Shown here piece by piece: positions 1 through 10,226 of a stretch of DNA of 64,000 nt. Made by a program: the position numbers and the translations under genes. Origin of the DNA: Nitratireductor sp. B36 (GTDB taxonomy: Bacteria > Pseudomonadota > Alphaproteobacteria > Rhizobiales > Rhizobiaceae). Under the pieces are notes generated by a model. That model was not told where the DNA came from. It was given only the letters and a program-made list of their open reading frames with translations, and searched no databases. The DNA is taken from positions 186,001-250,000 of the forward strand of contig NZ_JACKZY010000003.1 in assembly GCF_020833685.1 (NCBI RefSeq), given 5' to 3'. Positions within the stretch are counted from its first letter, which is position 1. The number at the start of each line of letters is the position of its first letter.

Positions 1-1958
1 ATGTGATCCAGGTACTCACGCTGCTTCTGATTGAGCGGACCCGTTTCCGGAAGGTTCAGGAGCTCGGTAAAGCCAATAATGTTCGTCAGCGGTGAACGCA
101 GCTCATAGGAGACATGCTGCACGAAATCGTTCTTGAGCTTGTCTGCCTTCTGCAGCGCATCGTTCTTCTCCTTCAATGCGCGTTCCACGTTCACGCTGTC
201 GGTCATGTCGACAAAGGTGATCATCACCTGGCCGTTGGGCAGCGGAATCGTGGCATGGCTCAATACCGACCCGTTAGAGAGCTCCACCTGACCATGCTGG
301 CTGCGCCGCTCGTCATCGAAGCCAGTGACAGAGGCAACAAAATTGTGCCACGGGCTGTCCTTGGCCAGTGGGTCGCACACCGCACGGATGTCGGCAATAT
401 GTGCCTCGGGCGTGACAAGCTGGTCAGGCAGGTTCCAGATGCGCTGGAAAGCCGGATTGGACAAGCGCAGGCGTCCATCCGGGCCGAACACCGCGACGCC
501 CTCGGTGAGATTGTCCAACGTTTCGCCTTGAACGCGCATCGCCGCATTGTAGCGGCTCTCGAGATCGAACTTCTCCGTCAAATTCTCGAAAACCCAGGTC
601 ACGCCACCCTTGGGCTGCGGATTGGCGATCACGCGGATCGTGCGTCCGTCGGGCAGGTGCCACCAGTGTTCCTGCGGTTTCATGCTGCGATAGGCGGACA
701 GGAGCCCTTCCTTCCAGCGCCGCCATTCGGGCTGTTCGGCCAGCGTACCTTCGCTGCGTAGCCGGTCGAGCAGCAGAGCATTGTCGGGTCTGCTTTCGAG
801 GAAAGGGGTATCGAGATCCCAAAGCTTCTGGAACGACTGGTTGAAGAAGCGCAGCTTCTGGTTCTCGTCGAAGATCGCCACCGCCGTTGTGAGCTGGTCG
901 AGTGTGTCGGAATGACTCTGGACCGTGCTTTCAAATTCCCGGCGGATCGTTTCCACTTCGCTGATGTCCGCCGCGATGCCTGCCGAGCCATGACCGCCAG
1001 CATAATCGGTAACCGCAAAAACGCGCCGCTCGCCATGAACAACGGCGGACAGGGATTGCCGGAACACCTCATTGGCTTCGCGATGACGGCTGATGATTTC
1101 CTCCCGCGCCGACATGGGCAGGAACTCGACCTGTTCGCGCAGAACGGCATCACTCGTGGGGGCATCCACCGCACCGGTGAACGCACGGTTGACCCAGGCC
1201 AGTTGTCCGGCCTTGTCGCGGAGCCAGAACGGCATGTCGAGCGCGTCGAGCAGGCCCAGAAGCGTGGCACGCTCAGACAAGAGATTGTCCTGCTCAAGCT
1301 GAAGACGTGCATGTTCTTCACGCACGCCGGCAAGCGAGACGAACCGTAGAACCGTGTGCTGGGCAGATTTCCGCCCCTGAGCCTCCAGCATCGTGCCGGA
1401 TCTCGTTTCGATGGTCAGGTCGAAATTCTCTCCGGTCTCGCGCAGGGTGGCGAGTGCGCGGTCGAGAGCGGAGGCGGACCGCGGCATCATCCAACGTCCA
1501 AATGCCAGGAACGCGGAGCGCTCATCCGGCGCACCGCACCCAGGCGCAAGATCGCCCACAATCGCCGGCTTGTCCGAGCCGCCGCCCCAGACGACCGCGC
1601 GTTGATCCTTCAGATTGAGAAGAGCCTCGGAGCGGCCGAGTGCCCCGCTCAGCTCTGCGATCCGTGCACGGAGTTCAAGATTTTCAGAAGCAATGCGGGC
1701 GCGCTGACGGATCAACCAGATGGCAGAGAGAAATGCTGCGCCCATGACACCGGCAAAGACGGCGATCTGAATGACTTCGAGAGCGGTGACCGAAACGCCC
1801 GGCGCAAGCTGCGCAGCCGCCTGCGCGGCGGCCACGGTTGGCACGGCCACGCCCGTCGTCAGCGTCAGCAACCGCATCAGTCCCCGCACGATGCCCACTT
1901 TGCGCTGTCGGCCCTTAGGGCCCGTAGATCCGCCGTTCAGCGGGTCCAGCCCCGGCAT
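1..1958 (-). CDS. divL: DivL-like PAS sensor kinase, tyrosine at the phospho-acceptor site (C-terminus cut by window edge)
   Basis: Open minus-strand frame, 652 residues visible, running off the left edge before the ATPase domain. A hydrophobic N-terminus (about 27-50) and a clear membrane segment (about 59-84) precede three PAS-like repeats (about 240-335, 355-465, 485-590). The dimerisation helix follows with HVSYELRSPLTNIIGF at 615-630. The canonical H-box His immediately before ELR[ST]PL is Tyr618 here, which is the hallmark of DivL, the CckA/DivK cell-cycle regulator of alphaproteobacteria. The ATG follows GGAGAAGGA at suitable spacing. A terminator separates it from ahcY, so it probably has its own promoter. 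The catalytic domain cannot be judged. It could also be another PAS pseudokinase. Confidence 0.82.
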   Translation of the reverse strand, partial: MPGLDPLNGGSTGPKGRQRKVGIVRGLMRLLTLTTGVAVPTVAAAQAAAQLAPGVSVTALEVIQIAVFAGVMGAAFLSAIWLIRQRARIASENLELRARIAELSGALGRSEALLNLKDQRAVVWGGGSDKPAIVGDLAPGCGAPDERSAFLAFGRWMMPRSASALDRALATLRETGENFDLTIETRSGTMLEAQGRKSAQHTVLRFVSLAGVREEHARLQLEQDNLLSERATLLGLLDALDMPFWLRDKAGQLAWVNRAFTGAVDAPTSDAVLREQVEFLPMSAREEIISRHREANEVFRQSLSAVVHGERRVFAVTDYAGGHGSAGIAADISEVETIRREFESTVQSHSDTLDQLTTAVAIFDENQKLRFFNQSFQKLWDLDTPFLESRPDNALLLDRLRSEGTLAEQPEWRRWKEGLLSAYRSMKPQEHWWHLPDGRTIRVIANPQPKGGVTWVFENLTEKFDLESRYNAAMRVQGETLDNLTEGVAVFGPDGRLRLSNPAFQRIWNLPDQLVTPEAHIADIRAVCDPLAKDSPWHNFVASVTGFDDERRSQHGQVELSNGSVLSHATIPLPNGQVMITFVDMTDSVNVERALKEKNDALQKADKLKNDFVQHVSYELRSPLTNIIGFTELLNLPETGPLNQKQREYLDH

Positions 1959-2093
1959 GTCTTGTTCCTTCTCCGCCGCATGATCTGGCAAGACCGCCCC
2001 TTCCTTTCGCCAGGCCCACAGCCCGGAAGGTCAGCCGCCTCGCGAATCACAGCACTGTACCGCGTGAGCGAATCGCCGTGAAGAAGGGCGCGC

Positions 2094-2133
2094 GACAAAA
2101 ATAATACCGGGCCAAAAGTCAATGGCCCGGTAT
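2094..2133 (-). terminator. Rho-independent terminator of ahcY
   Basis: Perfect 10-bp stem (ATACCGGGCC / GGCCCGGTAT) with a 10-nt loop, followed on the minus strand by the T-rich ATTATTTTTGT. It lies about 30 nt past the ahcY stop and upstream of the DivL-like gene, so it uncouples the two. Confidence 0.85.
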
Positions 2134-2161
2134 CAATATATTGTGCCTTAGTTAATTTTAC

Positions 2162-3562
2162 TTAATAGCGGTAGTGTTCCGGCTTGAACGGCCCCTGCGG
2201 CGTAACACCGATATAGGAGGCCTGTTCTTCCGAAAGCGTGGTCAGTTGAGCGCCCAGCTTGTCGAGATGCAGGCGCGCGACCTTCTCGTCGAGATGCTTC
2301 GGCAGAACGTAGACCTCGTTCTTGTACTGGTCGCCACGGACAAAAAGCTCAATCTGCGCCAGCACCTGATTGGTGAAAGATGCGGACATGACGAAGCTCG
2401 GATGGCCCGTGGCGTTGCCTAGATTGAGAAGACGGCCTTCGGACAGGAGGATCATCCGCTTGTTGTCCGGGAAGGTGATCATGTCCACCTGCGGCTTGAT
2501 GTTCGTCCATTTGAGATTGCGCAGGGCTGCAACCTGAATCTCGTTGTCGAAATGGCCGATATTGCCGACGATCGCCATGTCCTTCATCTTGCGCATGTGA
2601 TCGATGGTGATGACATCCTTGTTGCCGGTCGTCGTGATAACGATGTCGGCGGTGGGAGCGGCGTCATCAAGCGTGACCACCTCGAAACCATCCATGGCAG
2701 CCTGCAGGGCACAGATCGGATCGACTTCCGTGACCTTCACGCGGGCACCAGCGCCGGCGAGCGACTGGGCCGAGCCCTTGCCGACATCGCCATAGCCGCA
2801 AACCACGGCCACCTTGCCGGCCATCATCACGTCAGTTGCACGGCGAATGCCATCCACCAGCGATTCCTTACAGCCATATTTGTTGTCGAATTTCGACTTG
2901 GTCACGGAATCGTTGACGTTGATCGCCGGGAAGGGGAGGAGGCCCTTCTTCTGGAGCTGATAGAGGCGGTTCACACCGGTCGTGGTCTCTTCCGTCACGC
3001 CCTTGATGGCTGCCTTCTGGCGCGCGAAGAAGCCCGGGGTCTCAGCCATGCGCTTCCTGATCTGCGCGAACAGGACTTCTTCTTCCTCGCTGCCCGGGTT
3101 GGACAGAACGTCCTCACCGGCCTCGGCGCGGGCGCCGATCAGAATGTACATGGTGGCGTCGCCGCCATCATCGAGGATCATGTTGGAGGGTTCACCATCG
3201 CTCCACTGGAAGATCTGGTCCGTATAGGTCCAGTACTCCTCAAGCGTCTCGCCTTTCACGGCGAACACAGGTGTGCCGCTCTCTGCAATGGCTGCAGCGG
3301 CATGGTCCTGCGTGGAGAAGATGTTGCAGGAGGCCCAGCGCACATCCGCACCCAGCGCCTTCAGCGTCTCAATAAGAACAGCGGTCTGGATGGTCATGTG
3401 CAAAGAACCGGAGATGCGCGCGCCCTTCAGCGGCTGCTCCTTGCCGAATTCCTCACGGCAGGCCATCAGGCCCGGCATTTCCGTCTCGGCGATCTCGATC
3501 TCCTTGCGGCCCCAGTCGGCCAGAGAAATGTCAGCGACCACATAATCCTTGTCAGCGCTCAT
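2162..3562 (-). CDS. ahcY: adenosylhomocysteinase (S-adenosylhomocysteine hydrolase)
   Basis: 466-residue cytosolic NAD-dependent enzyme that splits S-adenosylhomocysteine into adenosine and homocysteine, relieving product inhibition of methyltransferases in the activated methyl cycle. Visible family signatures are [13 protein letters not shown] (from 55), [15 protein letters not shown] (78-92), [10 protein letters not shown] (218-227), the Rossmann motif GYGDVGKG (256-263) and the conserved C-terminal KPEHYRY. Length is normal for the bacterial enzyme. It is transcribed alone, with a terminator downstream and a perfect 16-bp palindrome about 100 bp upstream that may be its operator. Identification is certain; the regulator is inferred. 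Confidence 0.98.
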   Translation of the reverse strand: MSADKDYVVADISLADWGRKEIEIAETEMPGLMACREEFGKEQPLKGARISGSLHMTIQTAVLIETLKALGADVRWASCNIFSTQDHAAAAIAESGTPVFAVKGETLEEYWTYTDQIFQWSDGEPSNMILDDGGDATMYILIGARAEAGEDVLSNPGSEEEEVLFAQIRKRMAETPGFFARQKAAIKGVTEETTTGVNRLYQLQKKGLLPFPAINVNDSVTKSKFDNKYGCKESLVDGIRRATDVMMAGKVAVVCGYGDVGKGSAQSLAGAGARVKVTEVDPICALQAAMDGFEVVTLDDAAPTADIVITTTGNKDVITIDHMRKMKDMAIVGNIGHFDNEIQVAALRNLKWTNIKPQVDMITFPDNKRMILLSEGRLLNLGNATGHPSFVMSASFTNQVLAQIELFVRGDQYKNEVYVLPKHLDEKVARLHLDKLGAQLTTLSEEQASYIGVTPQGPFKPEHYRY

Positions 3563-3664
3563 TGGCGTACTCTCCGATTTTCATGAATCCGGGCGCCACG
3601 AACAGCAGGCCGGGCGCGAATGCTGGTGTCTGACTACCAGATCATGACGCCGCTCACAATGGAT

Positions 3665-3680
3665 ATAAAGAAATCTTTAT
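3665..3680. promoter_or_regulatory. 16-bp perfect palindrome upstream of ahcY, candidate SahR-type operator
   Basis: ATAAAGA-AA-TCTTTAT has perfect 7-bp arms and lies about 103 bp upstream of the ahcY start, between ahcY and the HPr gene. Its A/T-rich form with AAGA/TCTT half-sites resembles the motif I remember for the ArsR-family regulator SahR, which controls methionine-cycle genes in Proteobacteria. The match to a published matrix was not tested. Confidence 0.5.
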
Positions 3681-3707
3681 TCGTGCATGTGTGAACCTAA
3701 ATAGGGC

Positions 3708-4028
3708 TCAGCACTCTTCACCGAAGCGCTCTGCTATGAGGGTCTGCAGGGCGTCGAGCAATGCTTCCGCCTCCGGGCCGCTGGCGCTCACGCGGATCTT
3801 GCAGCCCGGACTCGCGGCGAGCATCATCAGCCCCATGATGGAGGTTCCGCCGACGGCAATGCCATCCTTCTCGACCTCGACGTCAGCATCGTGGCTTTCG
3901 ACCATCTGCACGAACTTGGCCGAGGCTCGCGCATGAAGGCCGCGCTGGTTGACGATGCTGAACTCACGCGTCAACGCTTCCGAAGACCGCGCCCGCGCAG
4001 AGATATCGTTTGCCTGGGCCTCGGTCAT
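3708..4028 (-). CDS. ptsH: HPr family phosphocarrier protein
   Basis: 106-residue phosphocarrier of the phosphotransferase-type regulatory relay. GLHARAS places the phospho-accepting His at 32. GTSIMGLMML places the regulatory Ser at 62, the target of HPr kinase. About 20 extra N-terminal residues precede the family core. The ATG overlaps the stop of the upstream EIIA gene by 4 nt (ATGA), which supports translational coupling and this start. Without sugar permeases nearby, and with HprK and ChvG/ChvI in the same block, it most likely works in regulation rather than sugar uptake. Confidence 0.95.
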   Translation of the reverse strand: MTEAQANDISARARSSEALTREFSIVNQRGLHARASAKFVQMVESHDADVEVEKDGIAVGGTSIMGLMMLAASPGCKIRVSASGPEAEALLDALQTLIAERFGEEC

Positions 4029-4432
4029 TTTCCGCTCAGCACCTGGCTTGCAACATTGATGTATTTGCGACCAGCGGCCTGCGCCTCCTCGAGCGCCTGC
4101 GCCATGTCGTCATTGGCGCGTGCGGAAGAAAGCTTGATGAGCATGGGCAGATTTACACCCGCGATCACCTCGACACGGCCGGCGTCCATCACCGAAATCG
4201 CGAGGTTCGAGGGCGTTCCGCCGAACATGTCCGTGAGAATGATCACGCCTGAACCGGTGTCTGCCCGAGCAACCGCGTCAACAATATCGCGACGGCGTTG
4301 CTCCATGTCGTCCTCAGCACCAATGGAAACCGTTTCCAGGTTTTCCTGATGGCCCACCACGTGTTCCACTGCGTGGCGGAATTCCTCGGCCAACTGGCCA
4401 TGCGTCACCAAGACGAGCCCGATCATCGGCAC
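4025..4432 (-). CDS. manX: PTS EIIA component, mannose/fructose (ManX) type
   Basis: 135-residue single-domain EIIA-Man protein. The active-site His is 11 (LVTHGQL), and the fold signature ILTDMFGGTPSNLA spans about 65-78. It accepts phosphate from HPr. No IIB, IIC or IID partner is encoded here, matching the incomplete regulatory PTS typical of rhizobia and Brucella. Its stop overlaps the HPr start. A 242-bp gap containing a 9-bp-arm interrupted palindrome separates it from hprK, so it may have its own promoter. The exact regulatory target cannot be read from sequence. Confidence 0.93.
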   Translation of the reverse strand: MPMIGLVLVTHGQLAEEFRHAVEHVVGHQENLETVSIGAEDDMEQRRRDIVDAVARADTGSGVIILTDMFGGTPSNLAISVMDAGRVEVIAGVNLPMLIKLSSARANDDMAQALEEAQAAGRKYINVASQVLSGK

Positions 4433-4615
4433 ATCATCCGAATGCTTGGTTTTGCGCTCGAGCCTGTCACGCGTTTACTCCATCCACTGGCTTCACGGGT
4501 CTGCCCGTTTATCCGGTTTTTCTTCACTTAGTGTTCAGACCTTGTCGGTCCACCCTTGTTGGAAGCAGGTCCGGAGACGCCCCAGTCCCGTCCTGCCCCA
4601 AAGCAAGAGCGCTAT

Positions 4616-4642
4616 CTTGTCAACGCACAGGCCGTTGACAAG
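4616..4642. repeat. interrupted perfect palindrome between hprK and manX
   Basis: CTTGTCAAC and GTTGACAAG, 9-bp perfect arms with a 9-nt spacer, about 185 bp upstream of manX and 32 bp past hprK. No T-run follows on either strand, so an intrinsic terminator is unlikely. A dimeric-repressor operator or an RNA stem is possible. The arm reads TTGACA like a -35 element, but I see no convincing -10. Confidence 0.4.
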
Positions 4643-4674
4643 CCCAAAACTGCGGCGATTCGCCTAAATAAAGT

Positions 4675-5133
4675 TCAAACGGCGGCGCGACCCGGACCAA
4701 AAGGCGGCAATTGCAGGGTTGCGGCGATGGCGTGGACCGCCCTTCGTGCCTGTCGTTGCGGCAATACCACGCACGGAATCGCAATGCCCTCGCGGACAAT
4801 CTCCGTTTCCTCGGAGATGCGAGGCGCCTTTCGCTCGTCGACCAGAATAATGGCAAGGTCGATCACCGTGGCAGGGACATGGTCCAGCTTTGCCGGTCCC
4901 AGGCCGCGCGCTTCGGCCAAACCGGCGATGGAAGAAGGGGCTCTTGCAATCAAGCGCCCCGCTCTTGTCGAGAGGCAGACCTGATCGTCTGAAACAAAGG
5001 CTGCAAAGATGCCTGCCGCCTGGAAAAAAGCGAGGGCCTCCAGAGCGAGCATCGTCTTGCCGCTGCCTGAGTGACCCTCGACCAATATTCCGGATCCGGC
5101 GACAACAATGGCGGTGGCGTGGCAGTTGGGCAT
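4675..5133 (-). CDS. hprK: HPr kinase/phosphorylase, short alphaproteobacterial form
   Basis: 152 residues, which is only the C-terminal catalytic half of the roughly 310-residue Gram-positive enzyme. The Walker A loop GHSGSGKT is at 20-27 and an Asp-Asp pair at 49-50. The protein phosphorylates the regulatory Ser of HPr; the partner HPr two genes away retains Ser62. It follows chvG by 5 nt and probably shares its transcript. The missing N-terminal domain is a known feature of alphaproteobacterial HprK, so this is not a broken gene. Confidence 0.92.
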   Translation of the reverse strand: MPNCHATAIVVAGSGILVEGHSGSGKTMLALEALAFFQAAGIFAAFVSDDQVCLSTRAGRLIARAPSSIAGLAEARGLGPAKLDHVPATVIDLAIILVDERKAPRISEETEIVREGIAIPCVVLPQRQARRAVHAIAATLQLPPFGPGRAAV

Positions 5134-5138
5134 TTCGG

Positions 5139-6950
5139 TCAGGCCTCGGCGGGCAGAGCCACAATGAAGCGGGCGCCCTTGATGTCACCAGGCTTCGCCC
5201 CGGCGATGTTCTCCGCCGTCAACGTGCCGCCGTGGGCCTCGATAATCTGGCGACTGATTGAAAGGCCAAGGCCGGAGTTTTGGCCGAACGCTTCGCCAGC
5301 GGGTCGATCCGTGTAAAACCGCTCAAAAATCCGATCGATATTCTCCACGCGAATCCCCGGCCCGTTGTCTTCCACGGTGAGGATGATGCGCTTGCCGGCG
5401 CGCGACAGGCGTACATCGATCCGTCCCGTTTTTTCCGGAACGAAAGAACGGGCATTCTCGATGAGATTCGTGATCACCTGCCCCAAACGCAAATCGTGTC
5501 CCTGGATGAGATAGGCCGTCTCGGTTTCACCCTTCGGTTCGGCCGTGAAGGTGATCTCCACGGGCTTCTTCGTCGAACCTGCCTCACGGATCGCTCCGAC
5601 CAGATCGCCAACAAACTGCTTCAGTTCCACACGGTCTGCATCCTCACGGGAAAGCTCCGCATCGAGCCGGGAGGCGTCGGAAATGTCAGTGATCAGTCGA
5701 TCCAGCCGCCGCACATCGTGCTGGATGATTTCCAGAAGCCGTTCGCGTGAGCGCTCGTCTTTGGCAAGCGGAAGCGTTTCAACGGCGCTGCCCAAGGAGG
5801 TCAACGGATTTTTCAGCTCATGGGCCACGTCGGCAGCGAAGCTTTCGATGGCATCAATGCGCGCATAGAGCGCCTTGGTCATATCGCGCAGAGCCGAGGA
5901 CAAATTGCCGATCTCATCCTGGCGATGGGAAAAATCGGGAATTTCCTCTCGTGACCGTGCACCACGACGCACCCGCACCGCTGCCGCAGAGAGCCGCCGC
6001 AACGGGTTCGCAATGGTGGAGGCAAGAAGCAGGGAGAGGATGGCCGTCACCAGAGCAGCGACAAAGAAAACGCGCAGAATGGCTTTGCGCTCGGCAGCCA
6101 CGATCTTGTCGATGTCGCCACCCTGCGTCGACAGAAGCAACACGCCGAGGACAGCCCGGAAGCGCTGAATCGGTACTGCAACGGAGACAATCTGCTCGCC
6201 CTGTTCGCTGACGCGCACCACGTGGTTGGTGGTGCCGGTGAGTGCCCGCATCACCTCGGGATAGGCCACGCCGCTGCCTCCCGGCTGCTCTTTATAAACC
6301 GGCAGATCCCTGCGTCGGAAAATCTCTTTCATCCGCTGCCAAACCTGATCGAAAATGCTCGCATCGTCATCCTCAATGGACGGCAATTCGTAGCGAAGAA
6401 CCTGCCCGAGATACTGAGAATCCAGCAGCAGGTTGGCATCCGGATCATAGATGCGGGCGCGGGTGCGGGTTTGCGGTATGAGCCTTCGCAGAAGAGGGGC
6501 TACACGCTCCGGATTGATCGGGAAATCAAGGCTCTCCAACTGGTCGCCTCGCGGCGGAAGGCTTTGCCCCGCCTGCAGCTCGAGCAGCTTGTCCGGATCA
6601 ACAAGGATGGAGTCGGTTTCCACCTCGGCGGAACTCGCTATGGCGCCAGCAATAATTTCGCCCTGAGTCATCAGGCTCTCAACGCGGGCGCTGATCAGCT
6701 CTTCGCGAAACTCGTTCAGATAGAGAACCCCGACAACCAGAACGCCGAGACCAGCAAGGTTGAGAAACAGGATACGCCGCGTGAGGCTCGAAAATACATA
6801 GTGGCCAAAAAGACGGCGCAGCGGCACGGCAAGCCGACCCAGAAAGGGCTGACCTGCTGGACGTGCGGTCTTCGAGGACCGCCGCTCCGTCTTTTCAGTT
6901 TCTGCACTCATCGCCACTGTCTTGCCGACGCGCGCGCCGGGCAACCGCAT
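5139..6950 (-). CDS. chvG: sensor histidine kinase ChvG (ExoS/BvrS family)
   Basis: 603-residue inner-membrane kinase. Membrane segments at about 59-78 and 291-311 enclose a periplasmic sensor of about 210 residues. A HAMP region follows, then the H-box FAADVAHELKNPLTSLGS with His377, an N-box (NLIENARSF) and the G-box DNGPGI. It phosphorylates ChvI; in rhizobia, agrobacteria and Brucella the pair responds to acidity and envelope stress and is often essential. The gap to chvI is 20 nt. A second ATG 13 codons downstream (Met-Ser-Ala-Glu) is also possible, since GGAG directly abuts the first ATG. It is co-directional with hprK, so signalling and PTS regulation are probably co-expressed. Confidence 0.96.
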   Translation of the reverse strand: MRLPGARVGKTVAMSAETEKTERRSSKTARPAGQPFLGRLAVPLRRLFGHYVFSSLTRRILFLNLAGLGVLVVGVLYLNEFREELISARVESLMTQGEIIAGAIASSAEVETDSILVDPDKLLELQAGQSLPPRGDQLESLDFPINPERVAPLLRRLIPQTRTRARIYDPDANLLLDSQYLGQVLRYELPSIEDDDASIFDQVWQRMKEIFRRRDLPVYKEQPGGSGVAYPEVMRALTGTTNHVVRVSEQGEQIVSVAVPIQRFRAVLGVLLLSTQGGDIDKIVAAERKAILRVFFVAALVTAILSLLLASTIANPLRRLSAAAVRVRRGARSREEIPDFSHRQDEIGNLSSALRDMTKALYARIDAIESFAADVAHELKNPLTSLGSAVETLPLAKDERSRERLLEIIQHDVRRLDRLITDISDASRLDAELSREDADRVELKQFVGDLVGAIREAGSTKKPVEITFTAEPKGETETAYLIQGHDLRLGQVITNLIENARSFVPEKTGRIDVRLSRAGKRIILTVEDNGPGIRVENIDRIFERFYTDRPAGEAFGQNSGLGLSISRQIIEAHGGTLTAENIAGAKPGDIKGARFIVALPAEA

Positions 6951-6970
6951 CTCCGGGGTGACCCCAAGGT

Positions 6971-7672
6971 CTAGATCTCGCGGAAGCGATAGCCTACGCC
7001 ATAGAGCGTTTCGATCATGTCGAACTCGCCGTCAACCGCCTTGAACTTCTTGCGCAGGCGCTTGATGTGGCTGTCGATGGTGCGGTCGTCCACGTACACC
7101 TGCTCGTCATAAGCCGAATCCATCAGGGCATCGCGGCTCTTCACCACGCCGGGACGCTGCGCCAGCGAATGCAGGATCAGGAATTCGGTGACAGTCAGCG
7201 TGACAGGCTGCCCCTTCCAGGTGCAGGTATGGCGTTCCTGGTCCATGACGAGCTGCCCGCGTTCCAGCGATTGCGACTGCTTGCCCGGGGTCTTTGCAGC
7301 GGTTTCTCGATTGCTCGCGCGGCGCAGAACGGCCCGGACACGCTCGACCAGAAGGCGCTGCGAGAACGGTTTGCGGACGAAATCGTCAGCGCCCATCTTC
7401 AGACCGAAGAGTTCGTCGATCTCGTCGTCCTTGGAGGTCAGGAAGATGACCGGGACATCGCTCTTCTGGCGCAGTCGGCGCAACAGCTCCATGCCATCCA
7501 TCCGCGGCATCTTGATGTCGAGGATTGCAAGATTGGGCGGTCGGGCTCCAAGTCCCTCCAACGCCGAAACGCCGTCCGTATAGGTTTCGACCCGATAGCC
7601 TTCCGATTCCAGTGCTATGGAAACGGAGGTGAGAATGTTGCGGTCGTCATCGACAAGCGCGATTGTTGCCAT
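6971..7672 (-). CDS. chvI: response regulator ChvI (OmpR/PhoB family)
   Basis: 233 residues from the ATG chosen here. The receiver domain begins [10 protein letters not shown] and carries the phospho-acceptor Asp52 ([11 protein letters not shown]). A winged-helix DNA-binding domain of OmpR type fills the C-terminal half ([17 protein letters not shown]). The start was chosen because family members begin M[11 protein letters not shown] and GAGGGAG lies about 9 nt upstream; the frame extends 26 codons further to position 7750. It is the partner of ChvG and activates envelope and exopolysaccharide genes in related species. It is divergent from pckA across about 300 bp. Confidence 0.96.
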   Translation of the reverse strand: MATIALVDDDRNILTSVSIALESEGYRVETYTDGVSALEGLGARPPNLAILDIKMPRMDGMELLRRLRQKSDVPVIFLTSKDDEIDELFGLKMGADDFVRKPFSQRLLVERVRAVLRRASNRETAAKTPGKQSQSLERGQLVMDQERHTCTWKGQPVTLTVTEFLILHSLAQRPGVVKSRDALMDSAYDEQVYVDDRTIDSHIKRLRKKFKAVDGEFDMIETLYGVGYRFREI

Positions 7673-7843
7673 ATCCAGCGGCTCCCTCATGGGCATGTCG
7701 TCCCTATCTGCATCGATCGGCTGTGCAGATGCAGGACAAATTGGGTACAAAATGTGGCATATAAAGCCCCTCGTGTCACACAGGTGCTTCTCATGACACC
7801 TCCCGGCGCTGCGAAGCTGTGCAAATACTGGTCGAATCCAACC

Positions 7844-7888
7844 CGATTTAAACGATTTAAACGATTTTAAAAAATTTAAATCGATTAA
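7844..7888. promoter_or_regulatory. tandem 9-bp repeats plus inverted copy upstream of pckA, candidate operator
   Basis: CGATTTAAA occurs at 7844 and 7853, with a near copy (CGATTTTAA) at 7862. The inverse TTTAAATCG follows at 7875 and opens the palindromic core AATCGATT (7879-7886). The cluster lies 85-130 bp upstream of the pckA ATG in an otherwise ordinary chvI-pckA gap. A centred CG in an A/T-rich palindrome is typical of LacI-family operators. PckR, the LacI-type regulator of rhizobial pckA, is one candidate ligand; this is inference. Confidence 0.5.
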
Positions 7889-7972
7889 TGGTTTGATATC
7901 CCTCGCTTATTTGTGTTTTCAGCTTGGATCGCCTGCGCGGACAGGCATCTCAAGGGAAATCTGGTGGTTACG

Positions 7973-9583
<1,611 letters not shown>

Positions 9584-9624
9584 CCCGGCCCACTTGCATC
9601 CCGCTTGCTGAATGCGCATGTTCA

Positions 9625-9651
9625 GGCCCGGTCGTTGAGACCGGGCCTTTT
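9625..9651 (+). terminator. Rho-independent terminator of pckA
   Basis: Perfect 9-bp stem GGCCCGGTC / GACCGGGCC with a 5-nt loop and a TTTT tail, 42 nt past the pckA stop and 20 nt before arfB. Confidence 0.9.
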
Positions 9652-9671
9652 CATTATAGCGGACAGGAGCT

Positions 9672-10106
9672 ATGGCCGAGGACGACCTCAACATCAGGGA
9701 TGGCGTGACCGTTTTCGAGGACGAGTTGCAGGAGCAATTCATCCGGTCCTCCGGTCCCGGCGGTCAAAATGTCAACAAGGTAGCAACCGCGGTGCAACTG
9801 AGGTTCAACGCAAGGACAGCACGCGGCCTGCCGCAGCGTGTGCGTGAAAGGGTTCTGGAGCTTGCCGGAAGCCGTGCCACGAAAGAGGGCGAGATCGTCA
9901 TTGAGGCAGGCCGCTACCGCACCCAGGAAATGAATCGCGCCGACGCGCGCGACCGGCTCGCCCAACTTCTGACCCGCGCCGCCGAACCGCCGCCCAGACC
10001 CCGCAAGAAAACTAAACCCTCTCGTTCCGCGATAGAACGCCGGTTGAAGGCCAAAGCCGGTCGTTCATCGGTGAAGAAACTACGTGGGAAAATCAGTTTC
10101 GATTGA
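9672..10106 (+). CDS. arfB: alternative ribosome-rescue factor ArfB (peptidyl-tRNA hydrolase, YaeJ family)
   Basis: 144 residues with the release-factor GGQ motif at 30-32 inside SSGPGGQNVNKV. There is no codon-recognition domain. The C-terminal tail is very basic (about 105-140, rich in Lys, Arg and Pro) and in this family enters the empty mRNA channel of stalled ribosomes. It hydrolyses peptidyl-tRNA on non-stop complexes. GGAG stands shortly before the ATG. It stands alone between the pckA terminator and the LysM gene. Confidence 0.95.
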   Translation: MAEDDLNIRDGVTVFEDELQEQFIRSSGPGGQNVNKVATAVQLRFNARTARGLPQRVRERVLELAGSRATKEGEIVIEAGRYRTQEMNRADARDRLAQLLTRAAEPPPRPRKKTKPSRSAIERRLKAKAGRSSVKKLRGKISFD

Positions 10107-10226
10107 GATCGACATAGTCTCGTCGGCGAATCCGCTACCGTAACTTTTGCCCAGCAACTGTTTTGCAGTTGAAATTTTGAGCTGATACACGTCAAATATC
10201 AGCGAATTCTAACTGGAGACATTTCC

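Noticed and set aside
2552-3586. Plus-strand open frame opposite ahcY
   Set aside because: Its sequence is complementary to ahcY with His/Gly-rich translation and no family features.
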